From Paulinella micropora (lineage: Eukaryota; Cercozoa; Imbricatea; Euglyphida): a stretch of 64,000 nt of DNA. Of this stretch, positions 1-7,963 are shown piece after piece (within the stretch, counting starts at the first letter, position 1; each line of letters begins with the position of its first letter). Position numbers and translations under genes: made by a program. The notes beneath the pieces are model-generated. The model was not told the origin of the DNA and did no database searches. It saw nothing but the letters and a program-made list of their open reading frames with translations. Where the stretch lies: contig BJOX01000072.1 in NCBI GenBank assembly GCA_009731375.1, positions 513,319-577,318 on the forward strand. The letters are read 5' to 3'.

Positions 1-1110
1 GTCCTGGTGACACACTGGGCTGATTTGAGGGGCCACCCAAAGGAGGTGTGTTCTCAGACTAGAAGGAGGCGTGTTCTCAGACTAGAAAGTAAGAAATGGT
101 CCAGGCGCATAATACATAAAAAACGTTATGAAAAGCCACTGCCCGTGAAATTCATAGGTGGGTTTGGACTTGGAAAAAAATTACTGCAGGAACTTTTTAT
201 TTCTTTTATTTTTTGCCTCCAAAAAAGGTTATCTCTAACTTTTGGGGGGTTGTTTCTTCTGCCTCCAAGTTTTTTTTGCATGGTAGTTCACACCTTGCGC
301 TATTTTCTTGCCACCACACACCTTTCTATTTTCTTTCCCACACAACAAGTACTTTTTGATTCCACTTACGCACTGTCTGTGTGTGTGTGTGTGTGAGTGT
401 GTGTGTGAGTGTGTGTGTTTGTGTGTGTATCACTGTGTGTGTCTGCCTGTCTGTCTGTCTCTCTGTCTGTCTCTCCGTCTGTCAGTCTTTCTGTCTCTCT
501 GTCTCTCTGTCTCAGACTAGTACTGTCTGTCCGTCTGTCTTTCTGTCTGTCTGTGGTTCGCCCGGAACGTGCAACGAGAACGACGGCTGGTGCCACCTGA
601 CTAGAAGAAGAATCGATTTGGGTGCTTCTTGGATCCTGAGAATTGAGTTTAGTTTAACAGTTAGGAGTTGGACTTTTCAGTATATATAGATTATTTACCT
701 TTAAGTAAGTCATCCCAGTAGTCCTGCTTCTGGTTTGTCTTTAGGAGTATAGTTTCCGTGCTTTCCTATTAAAATGCTACTGCATCTATGAAGTCTTCTA
801 TCGTCCTGGCAAATCAAATAGTAGCAAGACCTTTCGTGAGCGACAGAAGCTAATCAGCTCTAAGCGACGACATGGAGGCTGCCAAAGCAGCCTCGCGTGG
901 GGGCGAACACCATGTCCTGACCGACTTTGTGGTCTGTAATCTTTCTTTTTGGTTTTTTTAAGCTTTTTTTTCCCCCTTTATATTGACTCATGCATTCTTT
1001 TTCTTCGTAACTTTTTCGTTTTTTCGCTTGAAGCTCCTTTCTTTCCCTTCTTCTTTGTGAGCCTTTTGTCTTCATGGTTAAATGCTGTGTTGCGCATGGG
1101 TATCCTCTCT
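1..1110. other. Unassigned left-end sequence
   Basis: No gene is supported here. A 24-bp unit containing GTGTTCTCAGACTAGAA is tandemly duplicated at about 41-88. The interval 380-560 is a (GT)n then (GTCT)n microsatellite, and 700-1110 is unique sequence of moderate AT content. A 109-codon open frame on the minus strand at 860-1189 is lysine-rich and has no recognisable domain; it overlaps the better supported plus-strand LRR exon at 1117, so I do not call it a gene. Confidence 0.4.
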
Positions 1111-1116
1111 GCTTAG

Positions 1117-1199
1117 GCCAGGCACGACGGCAGGAGCTACGTTTGAACGAAAGAAGTTTGGGAGATTCTGGTGCCTGTGCAGTCGCCAAGGGACTACAG
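1117..1199 (+). CDS. LRR exon (ribonuclease-inhibitor type), upstream of the main LRR gene
   Basis: The reading frame gives QELRLNERSLGDSGACAVAK followed by GLQ, which fits the RI-type LRR pattern LxLxxxxLGDxGAxAxAxxL. An acceptor-like TGCTTAG precedes 1117 and a GTCAGA donor follows 1199. The exon is 83 nt, so the first base of its first codon would come from the preceding exon; the LRR exon at 1989-2071 behaves the same way. It could be an early LRR exon of the same plus-strand gene or the remnant of a duplicated gene. No convergent partner exon is visible on the minus strand after it, unlike the later exons. Confidence 0.55.
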
Positions 1200-1354
1200 G
1201 TCAGACTGGCACAAAGGCATTACGTTTGCAGCCATGACTACAGCTAGTTTAAGACAGCGGAAGGTAAAATTTATGAAATGTTGGTGTTTGGTACAGGTGA
1301 AAGTGGTGAATAAGTATGTGTGTACGTGTGTGTGTTTGTTTATGTGTCTGTGTG

Positions 1355-1390
<36 letters not shown>

Positions 1391-1496
1391 GAGTTTCTCT
1401 TCTCTCCTCTTTCTCCATCCTCGGCACGGTTGAAAGTATATGTATATGTGTATGCATGTTTGTGTTGTTTGGGTATGTTGAGGGGGGCCGGGTGAG

Positions 1497-1551
1497 GGGG
1501 GGGGGGGGGGGGGGGGNNNNNNNNNNGGGGGGGGGGGGGGGGGGGGGGGGG
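1497..1551. other. Poly-G tract containing a 10-base assembly gap
   Basis: A run of G is interrupted by Ns at 1517-1526. The gap has a fixed size and is probably an assembly artefact of the homopolymer. It lies between the first LRR exon and the rest of the gene. Confidence 0.7.
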
Positions 1552-1745
1552 AGGCCTAGGGAGGTAGAGAAAGAGAATTAGAGAAGCGAGATGGATGGAG
1601 AAAGAGGAGAGAAGAGAAACTAAGAGAAAGGTAGACACACACATAAACAAACACACACATACTTATTCACCTGTGCTCATAGACACCGCACACATCATGC
1701 CAACATCATGCCAACATACATCTAGCACACATGCATCACTTCAAT

Positions 1746-1830
1746 GCGGAATAACAAGACAACATAGCTAAGTATGCCACCAAGAGGTTTGGGGCCTGCA
1801 AAAGCGGCTATTTTGGCTGAATTCTTGCAG
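1746..1830 (+). pseudogene. Decayed duplicate of the LRR exon at 2591-2674
   Basis: This stretch and the downstream sequence to about 1961 match 2591-2803 closely, including the intron start (GTCTATAAAG versus GTCAGTATGAAG) and the shared intron text AAAATGCATGTGCCAACATAC. The coding frame gives NNKTT, then a TAG stop where the functional copy has GAG, then a recognisable RGLGPAKAAILAEFLQ tail before the GT donor. It is therefore a tandem duplicate of the linker/LRR exon carrying a nonsense change, most likely skipped or non-functional. Confidence 0.65.
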
Positions 1831-1988
1831 GTCTATAAAGTTCAGTAAGACAATTTTGAAAAATGCATGTGCCAACATACACACATAGTGTTCATGCTTC
1901 TTGCTTTTAGTCGAACGTCACACAAAAATTATTTTTTCACACATGCTACCGCGCGGGTAGCAAAGTCATAAAAGTACATTTTGCATAG

Positions 1989-2071
1989 GACAAAAAAGTG
2001 TAATCGAGCTACACATGGCAGGAAACAACATAGGACCAGCAGGTGCAAAAGCAATCGCAAATATGCTTAAG
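1989..2071 (+). CDS. LRR exon A+ of the plus-strand LRR gene
   Basis: The frame reads QKSVIELHMAGNNIGPAGAK then AIANMLK, one RI-type LRR, ending CTTAAG before the donor GTACCT. The acceptor is TTGCATAG at 1981-1988. The exon is 83 nt rather than the usual 84, so it needs one base from the previous exon, or has lost one base in the A-run near its start. The adjacent minus-strand exon starts its own intron in the same GTAC. Confidence 0.65.
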
Positions 2072-2075
2072 GTAC

Positions 2076-2159
2076 CTCTAACGCCTTCCCAATTGCTTTT
2101 GCGCCATCAACCCCGATACGATTGTAGCTCACATCAAGGTGACGAAGGGTCTTGTTTTC
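2076..2159 (-). CDS. LRR exon A- (antisense partner of A+)
   Basis: Read on the minus strand, acceptor GTGCAG is followed by exactly 28 codons beginning ENKTLRHLDVSYNRIGVDGA and ending KALE, then donor GTACCT. Length, phase 0 and LRR spacing (LxxLDVSYNxIG) match the plus-strand exons. It lies inside an intron of the plus-strand gene and ends 4 bp from exon A+. It may belong to an antisense transcript or be the silent half of an invertible cassette; nothing in the sequence shows that it is transcribed. Confidence 0.7.
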
Positions 2160-2207
2160 CTGCACATCGCACATGCTTGCGTAAAAACGCTACCGCGCCA
2201 TTGTAGC

Positions 2208-2458
2208 GCAAACACAAACATGTATTTCCAGCTCATACATCGCGCAAGTAAAGCGAAAGCAGAACACATAACGTTGTACAAACATCAGACAGTTATTACC
2301 CACCGTGAGTAAAGAAGCGATTACAATAGCGCCAAATTCACCGTATTTCTTGTGTGATAAATCCAGATTTGTTGTCTTCCCATCACGGAATGACGCGACA
2401 GGGATCCAGTTGCCTTGAATGAATATGCGCTCGATGCTCTGGTTGACCTAATGTGCAG
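2208..2458. other. Intron sequence
   Basis: Unique intron sequence between module A and the 72-codon exon. It ends in TGACCTAATGTGCAG, a plausible branch-point and acceptor region. No further LRR exon is visible on either strand. Confidence 0.5.
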
Positions 2459-2674
2459 GACCATCCAAGCGTTACGTCAGTGGATCTGCGAGGCAACGAC
2501 TTGAGCGTGGAAAGCGGCTCGGCGTTGGCGGCAGTGGCCAAGCAAAATCCTCGCATCAAAGAGATATGTGGGATTCCGCTTGATTCACTACGGGACAACA
2601 AGACAACAGAGCTAAATCTACCATCAAGATCGTTGGGGCCTGCAGAAGTGGCTATTTTGGCGGAATTCTTGAAG
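2459..2674 (+). CDS. 72-codon exon with LRR and linker segment
   Basis: Acceptor GTGCAG precedes 2459 and the frame stays open for 216 nt to the donor GTCAGT at 2675. The first part carries one LRR (PSVTSVDLRGNDLSVESGSA, then LAAVAKQNP). The second part reads IKEICGIPLDSLRDNKTTEL, then NLPSRSLGPAEVAILAEFLK. I know the style of the second half (ICGIPL, LRDN, TELxLxxxxLG, EAxxLAxxLK) from large LRR proteins of microalgal protists, which is family memory and not a search result. The exon is phase 0 at both ends and splices in frame to the 84-nt LRR exons. Its second half has a decayed copy at 1746-1830. Confidence 0.75.
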
Positions 2675-2803
2675 GTCAGTATGAAGCTCAGTAAGATAAC
2701 ATTTTGAAAAATGCATGTGCCAACATACACACATATTGGTCATGCTCTTTCTTTTCGTCGAACGGAACACAAAAAATATTTCACATCTGCTACCCCGTTG
2801 TAG

Positions 2804-2887
2804 GTGAATAAGACTTTGATGACTCTGGAGTTATGGCAGAACAAGATAGGCGCTGAAGGAGCGGCGCACATAGCTGCAGCAGTTAAG
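2804..2887 (+). CDS. LRR exon B+
   Basis: Twenty-eight codons, VNKTLMTLELWQNKIGAEGA then AHIAAAVK, after acceptor GTTGTAG. The exon should end AAG|GTACC like its paralogues, but the sequence is AAGTACC, one G short. Splicing at the remaining GT would give an 83-nt exon and a stop soon after joining to exon C+ (frame ending TGC GTG AGA TAA). Either this copy is inactive in the assembled orientation or a base is missing from the assembly. Confidence 0.65.
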
Positions 2888-2890
2888 TAC

Positions 2891-2974
2891 CCGCAAGGCT
2901 TCTCCAATTGCCTGTGCCCCTGCGTCGCCTATTTCGTTTTTATAGAGGTCCAGGCGTATCAACGTTTTGTTGAC
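2891..2974 (-). CDS. LRR exon B- (antisense partner of B+)
   Basis: On the minus strand, acceptor TGTACAG is followed by 28 codons starting VNKTLIRLDLYKNEIGDAGA and ending GEALR, then donor GTACTT. It matches the LRR consensus better than B+ does and has intact splice signals at both ends. Its 3' end touches the GTAC core shared with B+. Confidence 0.75.
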
Positions 2975-3027
2975 CTGTACAAGCGAAACAAATATGCTAT
3001 CAAATGCTACCTGCGCGCGGTAGCATT

Positions 3028-3090
3028 GGTGTTTGCATATGAGAGATACACAGAGTGAGTGTGTGTGCGTGTGTGTGTGGTGTGTGTGAC

Positions 3091-3146
<56 letters not shown>

Positions 3147-3199
3147 GAGAGAGAGACAGAAAGAGAGAGCATTTATAATGCATGCTCATGACCATGTAG
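3028..3199. other. Intron with (GT)n and (GA)n microsatellites
   Basis: (GT)n at about 3058-3088 and (GA)n at 3096-3147 lie inside the intron before exon C+. The acceptor is ACCATGTAG at 3191-3199. Confidence 0.6.
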
Positions 3200-3283
3200 G
3201 TTAACAAGATTCTGCGTGAGATAAACCTGGGATGGAATAAAATCGGAGATGCGGGAGCGCAAGCTATTGGAGAAGCACTAAAG
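3200..3283 (+). CDS. LRR exon C+
   Basis: Twenty-eight codons, VNKILREINLGWNKIGDAGA then QAIGEALK, between acceptor CATGTAG and donor GTACCT. Intact, phase 0 at both ends. Confidence 0.8.
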
Positions 3284-3287
3284 GTAC

Positions 3288-3369
3288 CTCAAGCGCGGCT
3301 GCGATCGCTTTTGCACCTTCTGGACCAATGCCGTTGTTCCAGAGGCCCAATTCCTTCAACGACTTACAC
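3288..3369 (-). pseudogene. LRR exon C- with a 2-nt deletion
   Basis: On the minus strand the frame KSLKELGLWNNGIGPEGAKA then IAAALE ends at donor GTACCT. The start, which in the paralogues is a GTx-AAx-AAG triplet series, is GTGTAAG here: two bases are missing and the phase-0 reading begins GTG TAA, a stop. The exon is 82 nt after acceptor TTCTCAG. It would break the frame if used, consistent with decay of an unselected antisense copy or with sequencing error. Confidence 0.65.
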
Positions 3370-3403
3370 CTGAGAATAACGCAACCGTAAAGTTTTCATC
3401 GCA

Positions 3404-3404
3404 G

Positions 3405-3492
<88 letters not shown>
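3404..3492. repeat. (CT)n and (CA)n microsatellites in an intron
   Basis: Dinucleotide CT runs followed by CA within the intron between modules C and D. Confidence 0.8.
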
Positions 3493-3574
3493 TCGCTCAA
3501 TGTGTCTCTCTCATATACACACACAAATGCTACCGCGCGGCGGTAAAATGTCACGTTCTGGTTGGATTGTGCAG

Positions 3575-3658
3575 GTAAACAAAACCGTGATCAACATCGT
3601 TCTTGTATCCAACCGAATCGGACATGCTGGAGCAAAAGCGATAGGAGCGGCTTTGCAG
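3575..3658 (+). CDS. LRR exon D+
   Basis: Twenty-eight codons, VNKTVINIVLVSNRIGHAGA then KAIGAALQ, between acceptor TTGTGCAG and donor GTACCT. Intact and phase 0. Confidence 0.8.
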
Positions 3659-3662
3659 GTAC

Positions 3663-3746
3663 CTTCAAAACATCCGCTACTTGTTTTGCTCTATTTGGAC
3701 CAATGTTATTGCCACTCAATTCAAGCTCCAGCAGAGTTGCATTCGC
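3663..3746 (-). CDS. LRR exon D- (antisense partner of D+)
   Basis: Minus-strand acceptor GTATAG is followed by 28 codons, ANATLLELELSGNNIGPNRA then KQVADVLK, and donor GTACCT. Phase 0 and intact, in the intron between D+ and the terminal exon. Confidence 0.75.
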
Positions 3747-3822
3747 CTATACATACACAAAAAGTCACTTTAGAAATGCTACCGAGGGGGTTGCATGGCA
3801 TTGCATGTGTCTTCGCGTGCAG

Positions 3823-4020
3823 GTCAATAACATGTTGACTAGCCTGGAGCTCTCGAGCAACAACATGGTGACACAGAGGGACAGGAAATTAGTAAGTTGC
3901 TGCGCAGAAACCAAGACTGGGCAAGGCTGCATGAGCATGCTCGAAGTGTCATGCCAGAGATCTATAAAGCCTTGCAGTTGTTCACTCCCGAGATATGCAC
4001 CTGTATAGCTTACTACAGTG
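3823..4020 (+). CDS. Terminal exon of the LRR gene (frameshifted)
   Basis: Acceptor GCGTGCAG is followed by VNNMLTSLELSSNNM, the start of another LRR. The expected continuation (GDTEGQEISKLLRRNQDWAR, then LHEHARSVMPEIYKALQ) is present but in another frame, as if one G were lost at ATG|GTGAC near 3865. Without correction the frame ends at a TAG at 4006-4008. The LRR cap followed by a helical tail suggests the C-terminus of the protein. A pseudogene and a one-base assembly error are both possible. The end is uncertain because the sequence runs into the pyrimidine tract at about 4061. Confidence 0.55.
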
Positions 4021-4060
4021 GGCCTGGTTGCTCAGTTCCGATTACAGACAAATTTGCAAC

Positions 4061-4183
4061 TCTTTCTCTTCTCTCCCTAGGCCTCTCTTCTTCTTCCTCT
4101 TCTTGTTCTTCTTCTTCCTCTTCTTCTTCCTCTTGAGTTGTTCTTCTTCTTCTTCTTCTTCTTCTTCTTCTTCTTCTTCTTCT

Positions 4184-4230
<47 letters not shown>

Positions 4231-5991
4231 TTCTTCCTCCTCCTCCTCTTCTTCCTCTTCTTCTTCCTGTTCTCCTTTCTCTTCTTCCTCTTCTCCTTCC
4301 TCTTCTCCTTCCTCTTCTCCTTCCTCTTCTCCTTCCTCTTCTCCTTCCTCTTCTCCTTCCTCTTCTCCTTCCTCTTCTCCTTCCTCTTCTCCTTCCTCTT
4401 CTCCTTCCTCTTCTCCTTCCTCTTCTCCTTCCTCTTCTCCTTCCTCTTCTCCTTCCTCTTCTCCTTCCTCTTCTCCTTCCTCTTCTCCTTCCTCTTCTCC
4501 TTCCTCTTCTCCTTCCTCTTCTCCTTCCTCTTCTCCTTCCTCTTCTCCTTCCTCTTCTCCTTCCTCTTCTCCTTCCTCTTCTCCTTCCTCTTCTCCTTCC
4601 TCTTCTCCTTCCTCTTCTCCTTCCTCTTCTCCTTCCTCTTCTCCTTCCTCTTCTCCTTCCTCTTCTCCTTCCTCTTCTCCTTCCTCTTCTCCTTCCTCTT
4701 CTCCTTCCTCTTCTCCTTCCTCTTCTCCTTCCTCTTCTCCTTCCTCTTCTCCTTCCTCTTCTCCTTCCTCTTCTCCTTCCTCTTCTCCTTCCTCTTCTCC
4801 TTCCTCTTCTCCTTCCTCTTCTCCTTCCTCTTCTCCTTCCTCTTCTCCTTCCTCTTCTCCTTCCTCTTCTCCTTCCTCTTCTCCTTCCTCTTCTCCTTCC
4901 TCTTCTCCTTCCTCTTCTCCTTCCTCTTCTCCTTCCTCTTCTCCTTCCTCTTCTCCTTCCTCTTCTCCTTCCTCTTCTCCTTCCTCTTCTCCTTCCTCTT
5001 CTCCTTCCTCTTCTCCTTCCTCTTCTCCTTCCTCTTCTCCTTCCTCTTCTCCTTCCTCTTCTCCTTCCTCTTCTCCTTCCTCTTCTCCTTCCTCTTCTCC
5101 TTCCTCTTCTCCTTCCTCTTCTCCTTCCTCTTCTCCTTCCTCTTCTCCTTCCTCTTCTCCTTCTTCTTCTTCTTCTTCTTCTTCTTCTTCTTCTTCTTCT
5201 TTCTTCTTCTTCTTCTTCTTCTTCTTCTTCTTCTTCTTCTTCTTCTTCTTTCTTCTTCTTCTTCTTCTTCTTCTTCTTCTTCTTCTTCTTCTTCTTCTTC
5301 TTTCTTCTTCTTCTTCCTCCTCCTCCTCCTCCTCCTCCTCTTCTTCTTCCTCTTCTTCTTCCTGTTCTCCTTTCTCTTCTTCCTCTTCTCCTTCCTCTTC
5401 TCCTTCCTCTTCTCCTTCCTCTTCTCCTTCCTCATCTTGCTCTTCTCCTTCCTCTTTTCCTCCCTCTTCTCCTTCCTTTTCTCTTCTCCTTCCTCTTCTC
5501 CTTCCTCTTCTCCTTCCTCTTCTCCTTCCTCTTCTCCTTCCTCTTCTCCTGCTTCTTCTTCTTCTTCTTCTTCTTCTTTTTCTTCTTCTTCTTCTTCTTC
5601 TTCTTCTTCTTCTTTCTTCTTCTTCTTCTTTCTTCTTTCTTCTTCTTCTTCTTCTTCTTCTTCTTTTTTCTTTCTTCTTCTTTCTTCTTCTTTCTTCTTC
5701 TTTCTTCTTCTTTCTTCTTCTTTCTTCTTTCTTCTTCTTCTTCTTCTTCTTCTTCTTCTTCTTCTTCTTCTCTTCTTCTTCTTCTTCTCTTCTTCTTCTC
5801 TTCTTCTTCTTCTTCTTCTTTTCTTCTTCTTCTTCCTCTTTTTCTTCCTCTTTTTCTTCCTCCTCCTCCTCCTCCTCCTCTTCCTTCTTCTTCTTCTTCT
5901 TCTTCTTCTTCTTCTTTCTTCTTTCTTCTTCTTCTTTCTTCTTCTTCTTTCTTCTTCTTTCTTCTTCTTTCTTCTTCTTCTTCTTCTTTCA

Positions 5992-6026
<35 letters not shown>

Positions 6027-6298
6027 TTTTTCTTCTTCTCTTCTTCTTCTTCTTCTTCTTCTTCTTCTTCTTCTTCTTCCTTCCTTCCTTCCTTCCTTCC
6101 TTTCTTTTTCTTTTTCTTTTTCTTTTTCTTTTTCTTCTTCTTCTTTTTCTTTTTCTTTTTCTTTTTCTTCTTCTTCTTCTTCTTCTTCTTCTTCTTCTTC
6201 TTCTTCTTCTTCTTCTTCTTCTTCTTCTTCTTCTTCTTCTTCTTCTTCGTCTTCTTCTTCTTCTTCTTCTTCTTCTCCTCCTCCTCCTCCTCCTCCAT
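4061..6298. repeat. 2.2-kb pyrimidine-only tract with a ~72-copy 12-bp minisatellite
   Basis: Almost every base on the plus strand is C or T. The middle, about 4290-5160, is a near-perfect tandem array of the 12-mer TTCCTCTTCTCC. The flanks are (TTC)n, (TCC)n, (CTTT)n and (CCTT)n blocks, with the TTCTCC-type unit recurring at 5370-5550. The strand asymmetry keeps reading frames open in several frames on both strands (poly-Ser/Pro, poly-Leu/Phe, Lys-Arg-Glu), but these are not genes. Mirror-symmetric purine/pyrimidine tracts of this kind can form intramolecular triplexes. Confidence 0.9.
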
Positions 6299-7960
6299 TT
6301 AAGAAAAGATAGGCAGAACGAGGCAAGAAAGAGAAAATAAAGGAAAGAACATAAAGGATATGAAGGAAACTAACGAAATGCCTCGGAAAAGCGTCCGATG
6401 ATAGCTTCCAAGGGGCGAGACATTGGAGCGGCTGGCTTCCCAGCATCATCTGGCGTGCATCGTTTGGACCAAGAAGTCGTCAGAGCAGGACACGAGGACA
6501 TATCCTCATTTATTGATATATTATTGTTTGCAATCAACTTCTAGTAATAGAATGATACATTTCATTCGTAGAGATGAGTGGAAAGCGTAACATTATCACT
6601 GATCAGGCTATTGCATCAGACAGTTCAAGTACTGGAGTCAAAATTAAGTTTTCTATGCCTCGTCAGCGGGGCTAGAAGTGCCACCGTGACTTGCAGTAGT
6701 ACAATAGTATTTATATGGAAGCCTCGGATGGTCCGAGGGAGGGCCCAGTGACCCGGCGCGTCGGCCGCGGCGTCGGCGTCACTGACTTTCCTAAAATCAT
6801 TTTTATTGATATATCGTCCCGATGCCACAAGCCGATGCTCGGCAGCGTCTGTTTTCAAATCGATGGTTTTGCAAGCCTCAATTTATACTCACATGCTGCC
6901 GCAAGTTGCATTCGATGATCATGCCATCCGGGCGGGTAAGTCAGCTATAATATCTGAATATTAATAAATAAACGTCAGATTCAGGACTAGCTATTGTTTT
7001 ATGAAGTTTTTTGACGCAAACATTGGTTTAATAATAAAATACTTGCCACTCGAACTTTATTTACTAGACATATGTAGAGTGGTCCCTATTAAAAATTAAA
7101 TAAAGTTTTGAGAAGGAGTTAAATGATTTTATGTTGAGAAATATGTAGGGTATGTAACTAGAATAACTATGAATATGTTGTTTGTCAAAAAATATATACT
7201 AGTGTTTGAGCTACAGCTATTCTCCGAGTCAACCGACCAGTTATTTTAATTGTACATTTTTGAGGCACCTTCCTTTTTTTTCAACGCCTCTCAACGCAAA
7301 TATTTGCTCGGGAATGAACAAGAGTGGTAAGCGGGAACGTGAAGAACCTGACTGAAGAAGTTTGCAGGGCAACGTCCCCTGTCAAAGCAATTTACGGCAA
7401 AGACTTTTGGGCATATGTAACTTAAGACCATTGATTCAAGAAACATAATTTCTGGGCATCCTCGTATTTCACGTCCAACAAAGCCCCCTGTGCCCGTTTT
7501 CAAACCCCTGCATTGATTTTCGTGAGTCGGAAACCTGCCCTTACACAAAAGATTCCTCAACCCGGGCCTGAGGATGCAGAAAACAAGGAGGCTAGGCAGG
7601 AACCAGATTGCACACCCGCCAAGCCCGGGTTCTTTCAGTCGAGCTTTCCCAACTCAAGTTCCAGACGGATCCCCAAAGGGCTGGCGTCGATTAGTTTTCG
7701 ACTGCTTCAGTGTGCCTTTGAGTGGATGGACGTCTAGTGATGGCAAGGAAGCCACTGCACCTGGGAGATTCGCAAAGACATCCCTGCACCCTGGTCTTTG
7801 CGATCTTTCAAACAAGCCTTTCGTTTTCCCGCCGGTCAAGAAAAACAAGTCGCAATCAGAAAGGACACCCCCAATCGCTATGAGGTGCACCTCGTGTTGT
7901 ATAACTCACTTATCTCTGTCTCGCTCGTGTTGTTTGTGACCTCGTGTAACAATATCTCGT
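6299..7960. other. Unique sequence without a supported gene
   Basis: Mixed-composition sequence. A minus-strand open frame at 6625-6858 (77 codons) and short overlapping frames at 7513-7939 have no recognisable domain, and the latter conflict with each other. 6940-7260 is AT-rich. I see no promoter, RNA gene or transposon end that I could defend. Confidence 0.4.
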
Positions 7961-7963
7961 CCA

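Larger units (their letters stand above)
1943..2207. repeat. LRR exon module A: two convergent exons sharing one palindromic donor, flanked by palindromes
   Basis: Order: palindrome GCTACCGCGCGGGTAGC (1945-1961), plus-strand exon 1989-2071, spacer GTAC (2072-2075), minus-strand exon 2076-2159, palindrome-like GCTACCGCGCCATTGTAGC (2189-2207). The junction AGGTACCT at 2070-2077 is an 8-bp palindrome that serves as the 5' splice site for both strands. Because both exons belong to one LRR family, the module is also an imperfect inverted repeat. See the findings for the cassette hypothesis. Confidence 0.8.
2789..3027. repeat. LRR exon module B: convergent exon pair
   Basis: Order: degenerate palindrome GCTACCCCGTTGTAG (2789-2803, whose final TAG is also the splice acceptor), plus exon 2804-2887, the core GTAC (2887-2890), minus exon 2891-2974, and AATGCTACCTGCGCGCGGTAGCATT-type palindrome at 3003-3027. 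The shared donor palindrome has lost one base on the plus side (AAGTACC instead of AGGTACC), so the plus donor is damaged and the minus donor is intact. Confidence 0.8.
3200..3369. repeat. LRR exon module C: convergent exon pair
   Basis: Plus exon 3200-3283, GTAC at 3284-3287 and minus exon 3288-3369 share the palindrome AGGTACCT at 3282-3289. Unlike modules A, B and D, no GCTACCGCGCGGTAGC-type palindrome is visible on either side; microsatellites occupy those positions. Confidence 0.75.
3526..3802. repeat. LRR exon module D: convergent exon pair flanked by palindromes
   Basis: Order: AATGCTACCGCGCGGCGGTA (3526-3545), plus exon 3575-3658, GTAC (3659-3662), minus exon 3663-3746, and a degraded copy AATGCTACCGAGGGGGTTGC (3775-3794). 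The shared donor AGGTACCT occupies 3657-3664. Confidence 0.8.

Noticed and set aside
860-1189. 109-codon lysine-rich minus-strand ORF.
   Set aside because: It overlaps a plus-strand LRR exon with good splice signals and shows no domain; composition explains the open frame.
3995-6449. Open frames over 700 codons on both strands (Ser/Pro, Phe/Leu, Lys-Arg-Glu).
   Set aside because: They exist because a pyrimidine-only strand contains almost no stop codons; no start context, domain or complexity supports a protein.
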